A DNA stretch of 64,000 nucleotides, taken from contig JAZRFF010000018.1 of assembly GCA_045661225.1 (NCBI GenBank), positions 1 through 64,000 of the forward strand, in the 5' to 3' direction. A program made the position numbers and the translations under genes. The stretch is from HGM04593 sp045661225 (GTDB lineage: Bacteria > Bacteroidota > Bacteroidia > Bacteroidales > Bacteroidaceae). This document shows positions 24,179-31,382 of this stretch, piece by piece; the stretch's first letter is position 1; each line of letters opens with the position of its first letter. The notes under the pieces are model-generated. The model was not told the DNA's origin. It ran no database searches and saw only the letters and a list, made by a program, of their open reading frames with translations.

Positions 24179-25486
24179 ATGAAACAGGATATGATTGTCA
24201 TTCTCGACCTCGGAAGTCACGAGAATACCGTGCTTGCAAGAGCAATCCGCGCATTAGGCGTTTATAGCGAGATTTACCCACACGACATTACTGTCGACGA
24301 GCTCAAGGCACTCCCCAATGTAAAAGGTATCATCATTAACGGCGGCCCCAACAATGTCATTGACGGCGTTGAAATAGACGTTGACCACAACATCTATTCG
24401 GCAGGTTTCCCGGTAATGGCGGCAGGCCACGACAAAGCATTGTGCGACACTAAGATTGCCCAGATTGGCAACGACGTGGAAGCTGTTAAAGAAGCTGTAA
24501 AATCGTTTGTGCTCGACACCTGCAAGGCCGAGAAAAACTGGAATATGACAAACTTCGTCAACGACCAGGTTGAGCTTATCCGCCGTCAGGTAGGCGACAA
24601 GAAAGTTTTGCTTGCACTCTCGGGTGGTGTCGACAGTTCAGTTGTAGCAGCCCTCCTGCTAAAAGCCATTGGCAACAACCTTGTATGCGTTCACGTTAAC
24701 CACGGACTTATGCGCAAGGGCGAGAGCGAGGCTGTAGTAGATGTATTCAGCAAGCAACTATGCGCAAACCTTGTATATGTTGACGCAACAGACCGATTCC
24801 TCGACAAACTTGCAGGCGTTGCCGACCCCGAGGAAAAACGTAAGATTATCGGTGGCGAGTTTATTCGCGTGTTCGAGGAAGAGGCACGCAAACTCGACGG
24901 CATAGACTTCCTTGGTCAGGGTACCATCTACCCCGACATTGTAGAGAGCGGTACAAAGACAGCAAAGATGGTAAAATCGCACCACAATGTAGGCGGCCTT
25001 CCCGAAGACCTGCAATTCCAGTTGGTAGAGCCCATTCGTCAGCTCTTCAAGGACGAGGTACGCGCGTGCGGACTCGAGCTTGGTCTCCCCTACGATATGG
25101 TTTACCGCCAGCCGTTCCCCGGCCCCGGCTTGGGAGTACGTTGCTTGGGCGCAATCACCCGCGACCGTCTTGAGGCATTGCGCGAGTCAGACGCAATCTT
25201 GCGCGAAGAGTTCAAGAACGCAGGCCTCGACAAGACCGTATGGCAGTACTTTACCGTAGTACCCGACTTTAAGTCAGTAGGCGTTCGCAACAACGCCCGT
25301 TCATACGACTGGCCCGTAATTATCCGCGCCGTAAATACCGTAGACGCAATGACCGCAACCATCGAGCAGATTGAGTGGCCTATTCTTTTAAAGATTACAG
25401 ACCGCATCCTTGCCGAGGTTCCCAACATCAACCGCGTATGCTACGATATGTCACCAAAGCCAAGCGCAACAATTGAGTGGGAATAA
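24179..25486 (+). CDS. guaA: GMP synthase with degenerate glutaminase domain
   Basis: GMP synthase amidates XMP to GMP. The ATP-pyrophosphatase and dimerisation parts look intact: LSGGVDSSVV P-loop (about 147-156), VNHGLMRKGE, FLGQGTIYPDIVESG, PFPGPGLGVRCLG and the C-terminal PKPSATIEWE. The N-terminal glutamine amidotransferase part is only about 120 residues instead of about 190. The nucleophile elbow GICYG reads AAGHD (about 81-85), so the Cys is lost. The HPE of the triad reads NDVE. Total length is 435, against about 510 usually. It would need free ammonia or another glutaminase. Confidence 0.9.
   Translation: MKQDMIVILDLGSHENTVLARAIRALGVYSEIYPHDITVDELKALPNVKGIIINGGPNNVIDGVEIDVDHNIYSAGFPVMAAGHDKALCDTKIAQIGNDVEAVKEAVKSFVLDTCKAEKNWNMTNFVNDQVELIRRQVGDKKVLLALSGGVDSSVVAALLLKAIGNNLVCVHVNHGLMRKGESEAVVDVFSKQLCANLVYVDATDRFLDKLAGVADPEEKRKIIGGEFIRVFEEEARKLDGIDFLGQGTIYPDIVESGTKTAKMVKSHHNVGGLPEDLQFQLVEPIRQLFKDEVRACGLELGLPYDMVYRQPFPGPGLGVRCLGAITRDRLEALRESDAILREEFKNAGLDKTVWQYFTVVPDFKSVGVRNNARSYDWPVIIRAVNTVDAMTATIEQIEWPILLKITDRILAEVPNINRVCYDMSPKPSATIEWE
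25475..25484 (+). repeat. Direct repeat at the guaA 3' end, left copy
   Basis: GAGTGGGAAT encodes the end of GuaA (E-W-E-stop) and recurs at 27115-27124, again as GAG TGG GAA plus a stop. In both copies a hairpin with loop CCTCAAAAA follows. The 3' end of guaA is a known integration site for genomic islands. Confidence 0.65.
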
Positions 25487-25512
25487 TAAAAACCCCTTTT
25501 TAAGCATATTCG

Positions 25513-25549
25513 AATAACCTCTGCCCTCAAAAAGCAGAGGTTATTTTAT
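25513..25549 (+). terminator. Terminator of guaA
   Basis: AATAACCTCTGC-CCTCAAAAA-GCAGAGGTTATT is a perfect 12-bp stem followed by TTATT. A second small hairpin (CCTCCAGA/TCTGGAGG, 25560-25579) follows. Confidence 0.85.
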
Positions 25550-25610
25550 TGATATACACCCTCCAGACCTCTCTGGAGGCATTTTTAACATAATAGCTAA
25601 TAAATGTAAA

Positions 25611-25634
25611 TTGACACCAGTTCTTGACACCAGT
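25611..25634. repeat. Paired GACACCAGT repeat, left
   Basis: GACACCAGT occurs twice with a 13-base period (25613 and 25626). The same pair with the same spacing recurs at 27010-27031, near the other edge of the scrap zone. Confidence 0.6.
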
Positions 25635-25933
25635 AGCACGCATCGTATCGTTTACAGACTCAATTCGGGCAGAGAAAGTTATATTGCCAACGGTGGAAAG
25701 TTAGGGCGCAGGAAAGGGTCCTGTAAGACCACAGAGCGCAAGAAAGAGGAATACAAAGAGGTTATCTCATTCTTGAAGCGTGGTTACTCCGTACGCAACA
25801 CAGCAAAGCTTTGTTTCACGAACCCACTACCGCTCGGCAAAGTAAATACATTTCCTTTGCACTCGCTTAACCGTGGCTTTCCAATGTTAGTGTTAGCACA
25901 GTTCAAAGGGTAAAGAGAGAGTTTTGTATTTAA
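25611..25933 (+). pseudogene. Serine recombinase C-terminal fragment, interrupted
   Basis: Frame one encodes NGGKLGRRKGSCKTTERKKE then EYKEVISFLKRGYSVRNTAKL, the DNA-binding tail of Bacteroidales resolvases. The family's final motif is found about 75 bases later in another frame as VSTVQRVKREFCI-stop (25892-25933). The DNA between holds an insertion ending in a TTTGCACTCGCTT-like piece related to the dispersed modules. No catalytic domain precedes it. Confidence 0.7.
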
Positions 25934-25949
25934 TTTGAATTTTGTTTGT

Positions 25950-25986
25950 AAGTTATTGCTCCTGGCGAAGCCGGGAGCAATAACTT
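25950..25986. terminator. Strong hairpin after the recombinase remnant
   Basis: AAGTTATTGCTCCTGGC pairs with GCCGGGAGCAATAACTT around GAA (17-bp stem, one wobble). Confidence 0.75.
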
Positions 25987-26004
25987 AGTTTGTCAAGATA
26001 ATCT

Positions 26005-26134
26005 TATAACGAATTTAAAAACACATATTTGCAAAAAGTTATATTTTTAGCAGACAATGGATATATACTTAAATTAAGCAAAGATGTAGGAGTTAATTAC
26101 AAAAGTATTACTCATAATTGCCATCTATAGTTTA
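26005..26134 (+). pseudogene. Possible winged-helix remnant
   Basis: A short open stretch reads LADNGYILKLSKDVGVNYKS followed by ITHNCHL-stop, which resembles the recognition region of MarR-type helix-turn-helix proteins. It has no start and no rest of domain, so it is at best a fragment. Nothing else is seen to 26188. Confidence 0.25.
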
Positions 26135-26188
26135 CTCTTTCGTATGTAGTACTAGTAACTAGATATTTTCAATTCCATACAAAAAAAG

Positions 26189-26223
26189 AGATGATGACCT
26201 TTATTACTTTTGGGTCACCATCT
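26189..26223 (-). terminator. Terminator of the 26228-26650 gene
   Basis: AGATGATGACC pairs with GGTCACCATCT with one mismatch. An A-run on its left is a U-run on the minus strand, five bases past the stop. Confidence 0.7.
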
Positions 26224-26227
26224 TACT

Positions 26228-26650
26228 TTATTCTTTTTCTTTTACCTCTCTCTGTACTACTTTATACTTAGCGATAATATTTTTATAACGTTCTTTAAAT
26301 TCGCTTTCTGTTATTATTTTTCCATTTTCATTATAACAAATCATTTTATCGTTTTTTATATCAGATACACAAGCTATTCTCCCGTTATTATGATATATAT
26401 ATCCTTTGACAATAACGCCATTCTCACATATTATTTTCATAAAACGCCCATCATTAGACCAAGCAGTACCTGTAAATAGAGCATTACCTTTATATATAAA
26501 GGTGTTATTACGAAAATTGGTTTCAGAGAGTTGAGAAAATGTGGTTTGAGTTGCGGTATTCCATTTAGACTTCAGCCAATCAAACTGAGCAAATGAAGGA
26601 GTACAAAATAAAGGCATAAGAACCAACAAAGTAATAACCAACCTTTTCAT
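26228..26650 (-). CDS. Secreted protein with MORN/YwqK-like repeats, unknown
   Basis: The 140-residue protein has a clear signal peptide (MKRLVITLLVLMPLFCTPSFA). The middle (NGVIVKGYIYHNNGRIACVS, MICYNENGKIITESEF) shows the short G-x-I-x-x-x-x-NG units of MORN-variant/YwqK proteins. The C-terminus is a charged helix. It lies alone in AT-rich accessory DNA between pseudogenes. Its role is unknown; cargo of a decayed mobile element is plausible. Confidence 0.6.
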   Translation of the reverse strand: MKRLVITLLVLMPLFCTPSFAQFDWLKSKWNTATQTTFSQLSETNFRNNTFIYKGNALFTGTAWSNDGRFMKIICENGVIVKGYIYHNNGRIACVSDIKNDKMICYNENGKIITESEFKERYKNIIAKYKVVQREVKEKE

Positions 26651-26764
26651 AATATTGTATTAAGTAATGGTGATACAAATAAACACAAAATAATAGCCTA
26701 ATTATAATATCGCATATTGCTTTCTTATACAAAAATATTACAAAGTAACGGAACTACAAAATAA

Positions 26765-27000
26765 TATCAAGTAATTACAACTATTGGCTATGGTATTTTT
26801 AGCGGTTGTTCTACATTACAGAGCATACACCTGCATTGGACTAATTTACTTAACATTAAAGTTGATGAATATATATTTGGTAAAGAAAATAAGGTTATAC
26901 AGAAGAATGCACCTTATATGTACCACCTGGAACAAGATGGGAATACAGACATCACCCCGTTTTTGGTCAATTCAAAAATATAGAAATAGAGAAGCAATAA
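26765..27000 (+). pseudogene. BspA-like LRR protein 3' remnant, frameshifted
   Basis: One frame reads VITTIGYGIFSGCSTLQSIH (a canonical LRR_5 unit). A second reads CTLYVPPGTRWEYRHHPVFG then QFKNIEIEKQ-stop, the usual end of Bacteroidales BspA-like proteins. The two are joined by a frameshift near 26900 and there is no N-terminus. It is a broken copy of the family at 189 and 10774, in the opposite orientation. Gaps 26651-26764 and 27032-27114 show nothing else. Confidence 0.75.
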
Positions 27001-27009
27001 CAATCTTTC

Positions 27010-27031
27010 GACACCAGTTTATGACACCAGT
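27010..27031. repeat. Paired GACACCAGT repeat, right
   Basis: Two GACACCAGT units with a 13-base period, matching the pair at 25611-25634. Confidence 0.6.
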
Positions 27032-27114
27032 TTGCTAAATTAAGCAACGAAGCACCGTGTTAAAACATTGATAATAAAGTTAAAATACTCAACTAAAATT
27101 TAACGGTTATAGTC

Positions 27115-27152
27115 GAGTGGGAATGATTTTTGCCCTCAAAAAGGCAAAAATT
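27115..27152 (+). repeat. Second copy of the guaA 3' end and terminator
   Basis: GAGTGGGAATGA (E-W-E-stop) is followed by the hairpin ATTTTTGCC-CTCAAAAA-GGCAAAAAT, parallel to 25475-25545. It probably marks the far edge of a former integration at guaA. Confidence 0.6.
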
Positions 27153-27155
27153 ATC

Positions 27156-27346
27156 GACAAGGCGAGTAGCAAAAGGTCGCACGGCAATGCGGAGGAGCAT
27201 TGCTTGCGACGACGGAAACTTTAGTTTCCCAAAGGAGTGTGTTAACCTTTAATATAAAGAAACCGTTGTGTATATAGTTCACGCCGTGCGGGTTGCGAAC
27301 CGAAGGTCGACGCCCGCAGGGGCTAAAGTCAATAACGAGCCTTGTC
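27156..27346. repeat. Structured 191-bp inverted-repeat element
   Basis: It is bounded by GACAAGGC (27156-27163) and GCCTTGTC (27339-27346). Inside are perfect hairpins GCAATGC/GCATTGC (27184-27203) and GGAAACT/AGTTTCC (27214-27229), and a GCGGG/CCCGC pairing near 27290-27318. No protein gene is convincing. It may be a non-autonomous element or a structured RNA. Confidence 0.5.
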
Positions 27347-27376
27347 AACAATAAAAACCATACAATAAACAATTTA

Positions 27377-27412
27377 CAACCGCTTCAACATTTCATTATG
27401 TTGAGGCGGTTG
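27377..27412. terminator. Strong hairpin
   Basis: CAACCGCTTCAACAT pairs with ATGTTGAGGCGGTTG around a 6-base loop with one mismatch. It is the first hairpin downstream of the minus-strand 27583 gene. Nothing is seen in 27413-27582. Confidence 0.6.
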
Positions 27413-27582
27413 CTCTTTACAGCCATCTATTTTTTTCAAGTTGTATTCTAAACTTTTTTGGGCCTTTTGTTTCTCTAATAACAATATCGTTTTTATTGCT
27501 ATAGTATACTGGCAAGATATATCTTCTACATAAAAAAGCAATAAAGATAGAGCACGGTGCGATATAAAAGGAGAATATCGCG

Positions 27583-27915
27583 CTAAGGTATTGAGTGCGG
27601 AGTTTTTTCATAGGCATACACATACACCGAGCGCGTGTTTGTACCATTGCCGCCCCACGTTACGTTACCGATGTCGAAACCGCATTCGGCTGCTTTACGC
27701 TCTACAGCGGCAGCAACCCTGCTGTTTGCTACACGAGCGCAGAATATAACCCTATCGGCCTTATGCCTGTAAAGACGGGAGGCTATATTCCCCGTTGCGC
27801 CAACATAGCAGCCGGTTCTTCGGGTAATGTCGTAAAGTTCGGGATTCAACTCTATGATATAGGTAATTATCTCTTCGGCAGTGAGGTCACTGCAGTTATA
27901 TAATGTATAGAACAT
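27583..27915 (-). CDS. Small GIY-YIG-like protein
   Basis: The 110-residue protein contains CYVGATGNIASRLYRHK (about 36-52), the YIG-strand/Arg/His signature of GIY-YIG nucleases, and VAAAVERKAAECGF (about 68-81) with the Glu normally bound to metal. The first GIY strand is weak, so assignment is tentative. Many small proteins of this kind come from phages or mobile elements. It stands alone between hairpins. Confidence 0.5.
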   Translation of the reverse strand: MFYTLYNCSDLTAEEIITYIIELNPELYDITRRTGCYVGATGNIASRLYRHKADRVIFCARVANSRVAAAVERKAAECGFDIGNVTWGGNGTNTRSVYVYAYEKTPHSIP

Positions 27916-27980
27916 AGCTGATGAACAATTTTCGGCAAAGATAACAGCCCCGGCGCAGCATAAAGTTGCTATAATAACAC

Positions 27981-28010
27981 AAATTAAGCCCCAAATTTGG
28001 GGCTTAATTT
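27981..28010. terminator. Terminator of the glutamine synthetase gene
   Basis: The perfect 30-bp dyad (core AGCCCCAAATTTGGGGCT) is flanked by A/T, 22 bases past the glnA stop on the minus strand. Confidence 0.85.
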
Positions 28011-28031
28011 ACAGGTACACTACCCTCTTTT

Positions 28032-29534
28032 TTATCCGCAATGGAAATAACGGCGCACAAGGGCAAGCATCTTTTCGCGGTCATCGCCAATATCGGAACG
28101 TAGCGTACGGTCGTCATACGAACGTAGGCGAGCGATTATTCCGTCTATCATTGCCGGACTGAAGACATTGTAACGTTCAAAAATAGAGCGTTGACGCTCA
28201 AGGCAGTCGGCCGACGCGGCACAACTGTTGGGAAGGCTGGAGAGAAGCGCCAGCTTGCCGGCATTCTCTTTCTGATGAATATTCACGTTCACATATGTTC
28301 GATTGGCAACGTCGAGCGCATTTTCAAGTTCGAACCCGTAACGGCAGGCAACAGCAAGGCCGGCTATAAGTTGGTAGATATCGGCCGAACCGTCGGGCGA
28401 ACGCATCTCGACGGTCTGTTTCTGTGTAGTATCGTACAGATGCTCCGCTTCGAGCGGATTAGCAAGGCGGCACATATCGCTCTTGGCAGCCCAGCCTAAA
28501 GGCACGCGCACAAGCACCGAGCGGTTACGATCACCCCAACAGATATTTGTTGGAGCCTCCTGGTGCGGCACAAGGCGGAAATACGAGGTGGGATTGGTGT
28601 TTCCGAAGGCTGTAATCGAGGGAGCAAGCTCCATCATTCCGGCTATTGCGCGACGCGCCGTTGCCGAAAGTTCGCCACCGTCGAGCATACAGTTGCTACC
28701 GTTCTTTGTTATGCGCATATGCACGTGCAGGCCCGAGCCGGCCTTACCGGCCGTAATCTTGGGCGCAAAAGTAATATCGTAGCCGTATCTATGGGCGAGG
28801 TTACGAATTATCCATTTTGCAACCATCAGCTGGTCGGCTGCCTCGCAAGCGGGAACCGGCAGAAACTCAATCTCATTCTGCTCGTATATCATTCCATCAA
28901 TAGAGAAGTTTCCGACCTCGGAATGACCGTACTTTATCTGGCCGCCGGCCTGAGATATGAACGACATACACTCGGTACGGAAGTCGTTGAATTTTGCATA
29001 GGGAGCCGACTCGTGGTACCCCTTCTGGTCTGTTGCGGGGAACATACCGTTGTCGGGGGCAATCACATAGTATTCAAGTTCGCCCATCGCCTGAAATTCC
29101 ATTCCTGTAACATCGGTAAAGGCACGACACGCCTTGCGAAGGGTATTCTCGGGCGAACTTTCAAGCGGTTCGCCGTCCTTGTTGAAATAAGAACAGAGCA
29201 TAGACAGCGTGGGTATGGGCGCAAATGGGTCGTGAAACGCGGTGCTGAAGCGTGGTAACACATATAAATCGCTGCTACCCGCCTCTATAAAGGGGAAGAG
29301 CGACGAACCATCGACGCGTTCACCACAAGTGAGAATTGTATCAAGGTATGCTAAGTTGTTTATGACAAAGTTCAACGTCTTTAAACGGCCATCGCCTGCA
29401 GGGTACATAAAGTTGACCATTCTGACACCGTTCTCCTTTATATATTGAATTATATCGGCTTTGGTAAATTCGCTACAAGGCTTTCCAAGAAAAGCCACAA
29501 CCTTGTTGGGGTTCATTTCTAAAGACTTATTCAT
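28032..29534 (-). CDS. glnA: Glutamine synthetase (type I-like)
   Basis: The 500-residue enzyme makes glutamine from glutamate, ammonia and ATP in the cytoplasm. The N-terminal beta-grasp (about 20-110) is followed by the catalytic domain with ELEYYV, HSEVGNFSIDG, the GSGLHVHMR loop (His ligand), NPTSYFRLVPHQEAP and NRSVLVRVPLG. It is monocistronic with a well-formed promoter. Distant GS-like gamma-glutamyl ligases share these motifs, but length and motif order favour a true synthetase. Confidence 0.88.
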   Translation of the reverse strand: MNKSLEMNPNKVVAFLGKPCSEFTKADIIQYIKENGVRMVNFMYPAGDGRLKTLNFVINNLAYLDTILTCGERVDGSSLFPFIEAGSSDLYVLPRFSTAFHDPFAPIPTLSMLCSYFNKDGEPLESSPENTLRKACRAFTDVTGMEFQAMGELEYYVIAPDNGMFPATDQKGYHESAPYAKFNDFRTECMSFISQAGGQIKYGHSEVGNFSIDGMIYEQNEIEFLPVPACEAADQLMVAKWIIRNLAHRYGYDITFAPKITAGKAGSGLHVHMRITKNGSNCMLDGGELSATARRAIAGMMELAPSITAFGNTNPTSYFRLVPHQEAPTNICWGDRNRSVLVRVPLGWAAKSDMCRLANPLEAEHLYDTTQKQTVEMRSPDGSADIYQLIAGLAVACRYGFELENALDVANRTYVNVNIHQKENAGKLALLSSLPNSCAASADCLERQRSIFERYNVFSPAMIDGIIARLRSYDDRTLRSDIGDDREKMLALVRRYFHCG

Positions 29535-29559
29535 AATGGTTAGTTTTAATTGTATGCTA

Positions 29560-29589
29560 CAAAGTTATCTTTTTTATTAAAACAACAAA
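29560..29589 (-). promoter_or_regulatory. Promoter of glnA
   Basis: On the minus strand TTTG (29586-29589) and TAACTTTG (29560-29567) are 18 bases apart, 26 bases before the start codon. Confidence 0.75.
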
Positions 29590-29689
29590 ATAATTGGAAA
29601 ATATTATCAAGCATTCTCCAACTATTATATACACAATGCGCATACATTGCAAAACCGCGCACGCCTAAAGTAAATATCAAGCAACAGCC

Positions 29690-30631
29690 TTAATGGCCTT
29701 TTTTCTTTTCTGCACCACGATTTATAATGTATATTCCGGCTGTGGCAAGCAGAGCCGCAAACAGATAGTTCCAATGGAAAGGCTCGTCGAGGCACAAGCA
29801 CGACGTTACCGCACCAACCACAGGAATAAGAGAGTTGAAGATTGCAACCTTTCCCACGGGGTTACAGGTAAGAAGTTTATTGTACAGCGTAAAGCCGAGA
29901 GCCGATATAAGCGTAAGCAACAGCAGTATCACCACACCCCACAATGTTATAGCAGGCAGTGTGCCACCCATAAGCAATCCGGGAACAAGCAGCATAATAC
30001 CGCCCAGAGCAAGACTGTAACCTGTGCCCACAAAAACATCGGTTCTTGTACCGAGTCCACGTGTCATAAGCCCCGCGAATGCCGCACAAAGAGCGTTGAG
30101 AATTATCATTCCGTCACCCATAAGAGTAAAGCTGCCGCTTGCGCCACCACCTATATTAAGCGACAGAATAGCAGCAAAGCCCACAATGCACCCTGCGACC
30201 TTGCGCAGTGTCAGCCTGTCGCTCTTGAAAAAAAGACAGGCAAGAAGCACAAGCAGAAACGTTCCGAGCGAGTTGAGGATTGCTGCGCGAGCGCCTTCGC
30301 TGTGCGATAGACCAATGTAAAAGAATGCATAATGCAGTCCGGTGTTAAGCAATGCAAAGAGCAATACATACATAAAGCCGCCAAAGCCCGAAACAGTGAA
30401 CTTACGCCCTGTGGCACGGGCTATGGCAAGCACCACAAGCCCTGCCAGCGTGAAGCGTATGCCTGCAAAAAGCACCTTGCTGCCGGTCATAGACTGTTCA
30501 ATGCCAAATTCGTTGAACCCGAGTTTAATTAACGGGTAAGCCCAACCCCACGCCATTGCCGCAGTAAGAGCAAAAGCCACGACCCACAATGGTCGCTGAA
30601 ATATTGAAACTGCCTCTTGTCCTTTTATCAT
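29690..30631 (-). CDS. EamA/DMT-family transporter
   Basis: The 313-residue inner-membrane protein has ten hydrophobic helices in two EamA halves. The first has GWAYPLIKLGF and the HYAFFYIGLSHSEGARAAIL signature; the second ends GAVTSCLCLDEPFHWNYLFA. Members export amino acids or other metabolites; the substrate cannot be read. It is monocistronic and divergent from the phosphatase gene. The 234-base gap holds dispersed module D. Confidence 0.9.
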   Translation of the reverse strand: MIKGQEAVSIFQRPLWVVAFALTAAMAWGWAYPLIKLGFNEFGIEQSMTGSKVLFAGIRFTLAGLVVLAIARATGRKFTVSGFGGFMYVLLFALLNTGLHYAFFYIGLSHSEGARAAILNSLGTFLLVLLACLFFKSDRLTLRKVAGCIVGFAAILSLNIGGGASGSFTLMGDGMIILNALCAAFAGLMTRGLGTRTDVFVGTGYSLALGGIMLLVPGLLMGGTLPAITLWGVVILLLLTLISALGFTLYNKLLTCNPVGKVAIFNSLIPVVGAVTSCLCLDEPFHWNYLFAALLATAGIYIINRGAEKKKGH

Positions 30632-30744
30632 TTTCTTTTAAATTTAACAGTGCAAAAATAACAAAAAAGAGGTTACCGACAGCCTTCTTTTACGACTAAT
30701 GCAAGAAGATTGCCGCAAAATAATAATCTTTGAAAAAGATTTTT

Positions 30745-30752
30745 TATATTTG
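30745..30752 (+). promoter_or_regulatory. -7 box upstream of the histidine phosphatase gene
   Basis: TATATTTG matches TAnnTTTG and lies 113 bases before the ATG, upstream of module D, so the module would be transcribed in the leader. Confidence 0.45.
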
Positions 30753-30771
30753 CCTTTCGGCAGATATACGA

Positions 30772-30830
30772 CTGCACTCGCCGGGAAAAATAATCAAGAA
30801 AACTTGTTATTTCTCGCTCGTTTGTTTGTA
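30772..30830 (+). repeat. Dispersed hairpin module, copy D (plus orientation)
   Basis: It reads CTGCACTCGCC, GGAAAAATAA, a different hairpin core (TCAAGAAAACTTG), TTATTTCTCGCTCGTTTGT. The flanks are the complement of copies A-C, but the stem sequence is changed. The GCTCGTTTGT end again faces the start codon of the next gene. Confidence 0.7.
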
Positions 30831-30865
30831 TATCAGCAATAAATAACGTAAAAAAACAGAAAAGT

Positions 30866-31366
30866 ATGGCAACAATTATATATATGACCCGTCACGGCGA
30901 GACTATAGAAAACTCATTAGGATTGTTTCAAGGACAGACTCCCGGTCACCTCTCGGAACTTGGCAAAGAGCAAGCACAGGCATTGCGCCCTGCTCTTGCA
31001 GCACTGGAATTCGATGCCGTATTGTGCAGCGACCTCAAACGTTGCCTCGACACAGCCGAGATTGCTCTCGCCGACATTGAATGCACAATAATAAAAGAGC
31101 CACTTTTACGCGAACGCGACCTTGGCAACCTTGCCGGGACACCAATAAAAGGAGCTACACTCAACGAAACAGTAGAGACCGAGGATTCAATGAAAGAACG
31201 CGCACATAAATTTATAGAGAAAGTGCGCAAGGAGTATGCGGGCAAGAAAATCCTTGCTTTCAGCCACGGTTTTTTCTGTCGCATAATGGAGGCCGAAATT
31301 AAAGGCGTGACACACCGTGACGTGACATTGTTCGGCAACTGCGAGATTAGGGAGTTTGTTGTATAA
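30866..31366 (+). CDS. Histidine phosphatase family protein
   Basis: The 166-residue protein has the phosphoglycerate-mutase-like fold with MTRHGET (phospho-acceptor His10), CSDLKRCLDTA (second Arg), the acidic RERDLGNLAG segment and FSHGFFCR (second catalytic His). At this short length it is more likely a phosphatase (alpha-ribazole, GpmB or SixA-like) than a glycolytic mutase. It is followed 16 bases later by nth in the same direction. Confidence 0.88.
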   Translation: MATIIYMTRHGETIENSLGLFQGQTPGHLSELGKEQAQALRPALAALEFDAVLCSDLKRCLDTAEIALADIECTIIKEPLLRERDLGNLAGTPIKGATLNETVETEDSMKERAHKFIEKVRKEYAGKKILAFSHGFFCRIMEAEIKGVTHRDVTLFGNCEIREFVV

Positions 31367-31382
31367 CACAAAAGTTCCGACA

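Noticed and set aside
26784..27038. 84-residue plus-strand frame as a gene
   Set aside because: The other two frames carry the recognisable BspA-like LRR and C-terminal motifs, so this frame is noise over a pseudogene.
27151..27372. 73-residue minus-strand frame over the structured element
   Set aside because: The DNA is dominated by inverted repeats and the translation is Arg/Pro-rich without a motif.
30745..30830. Invertible promoter between module copies
   Set aside because: Copy D is the only inverted copy locally and no invertase gene or matching inverted pair lies around a promoter.
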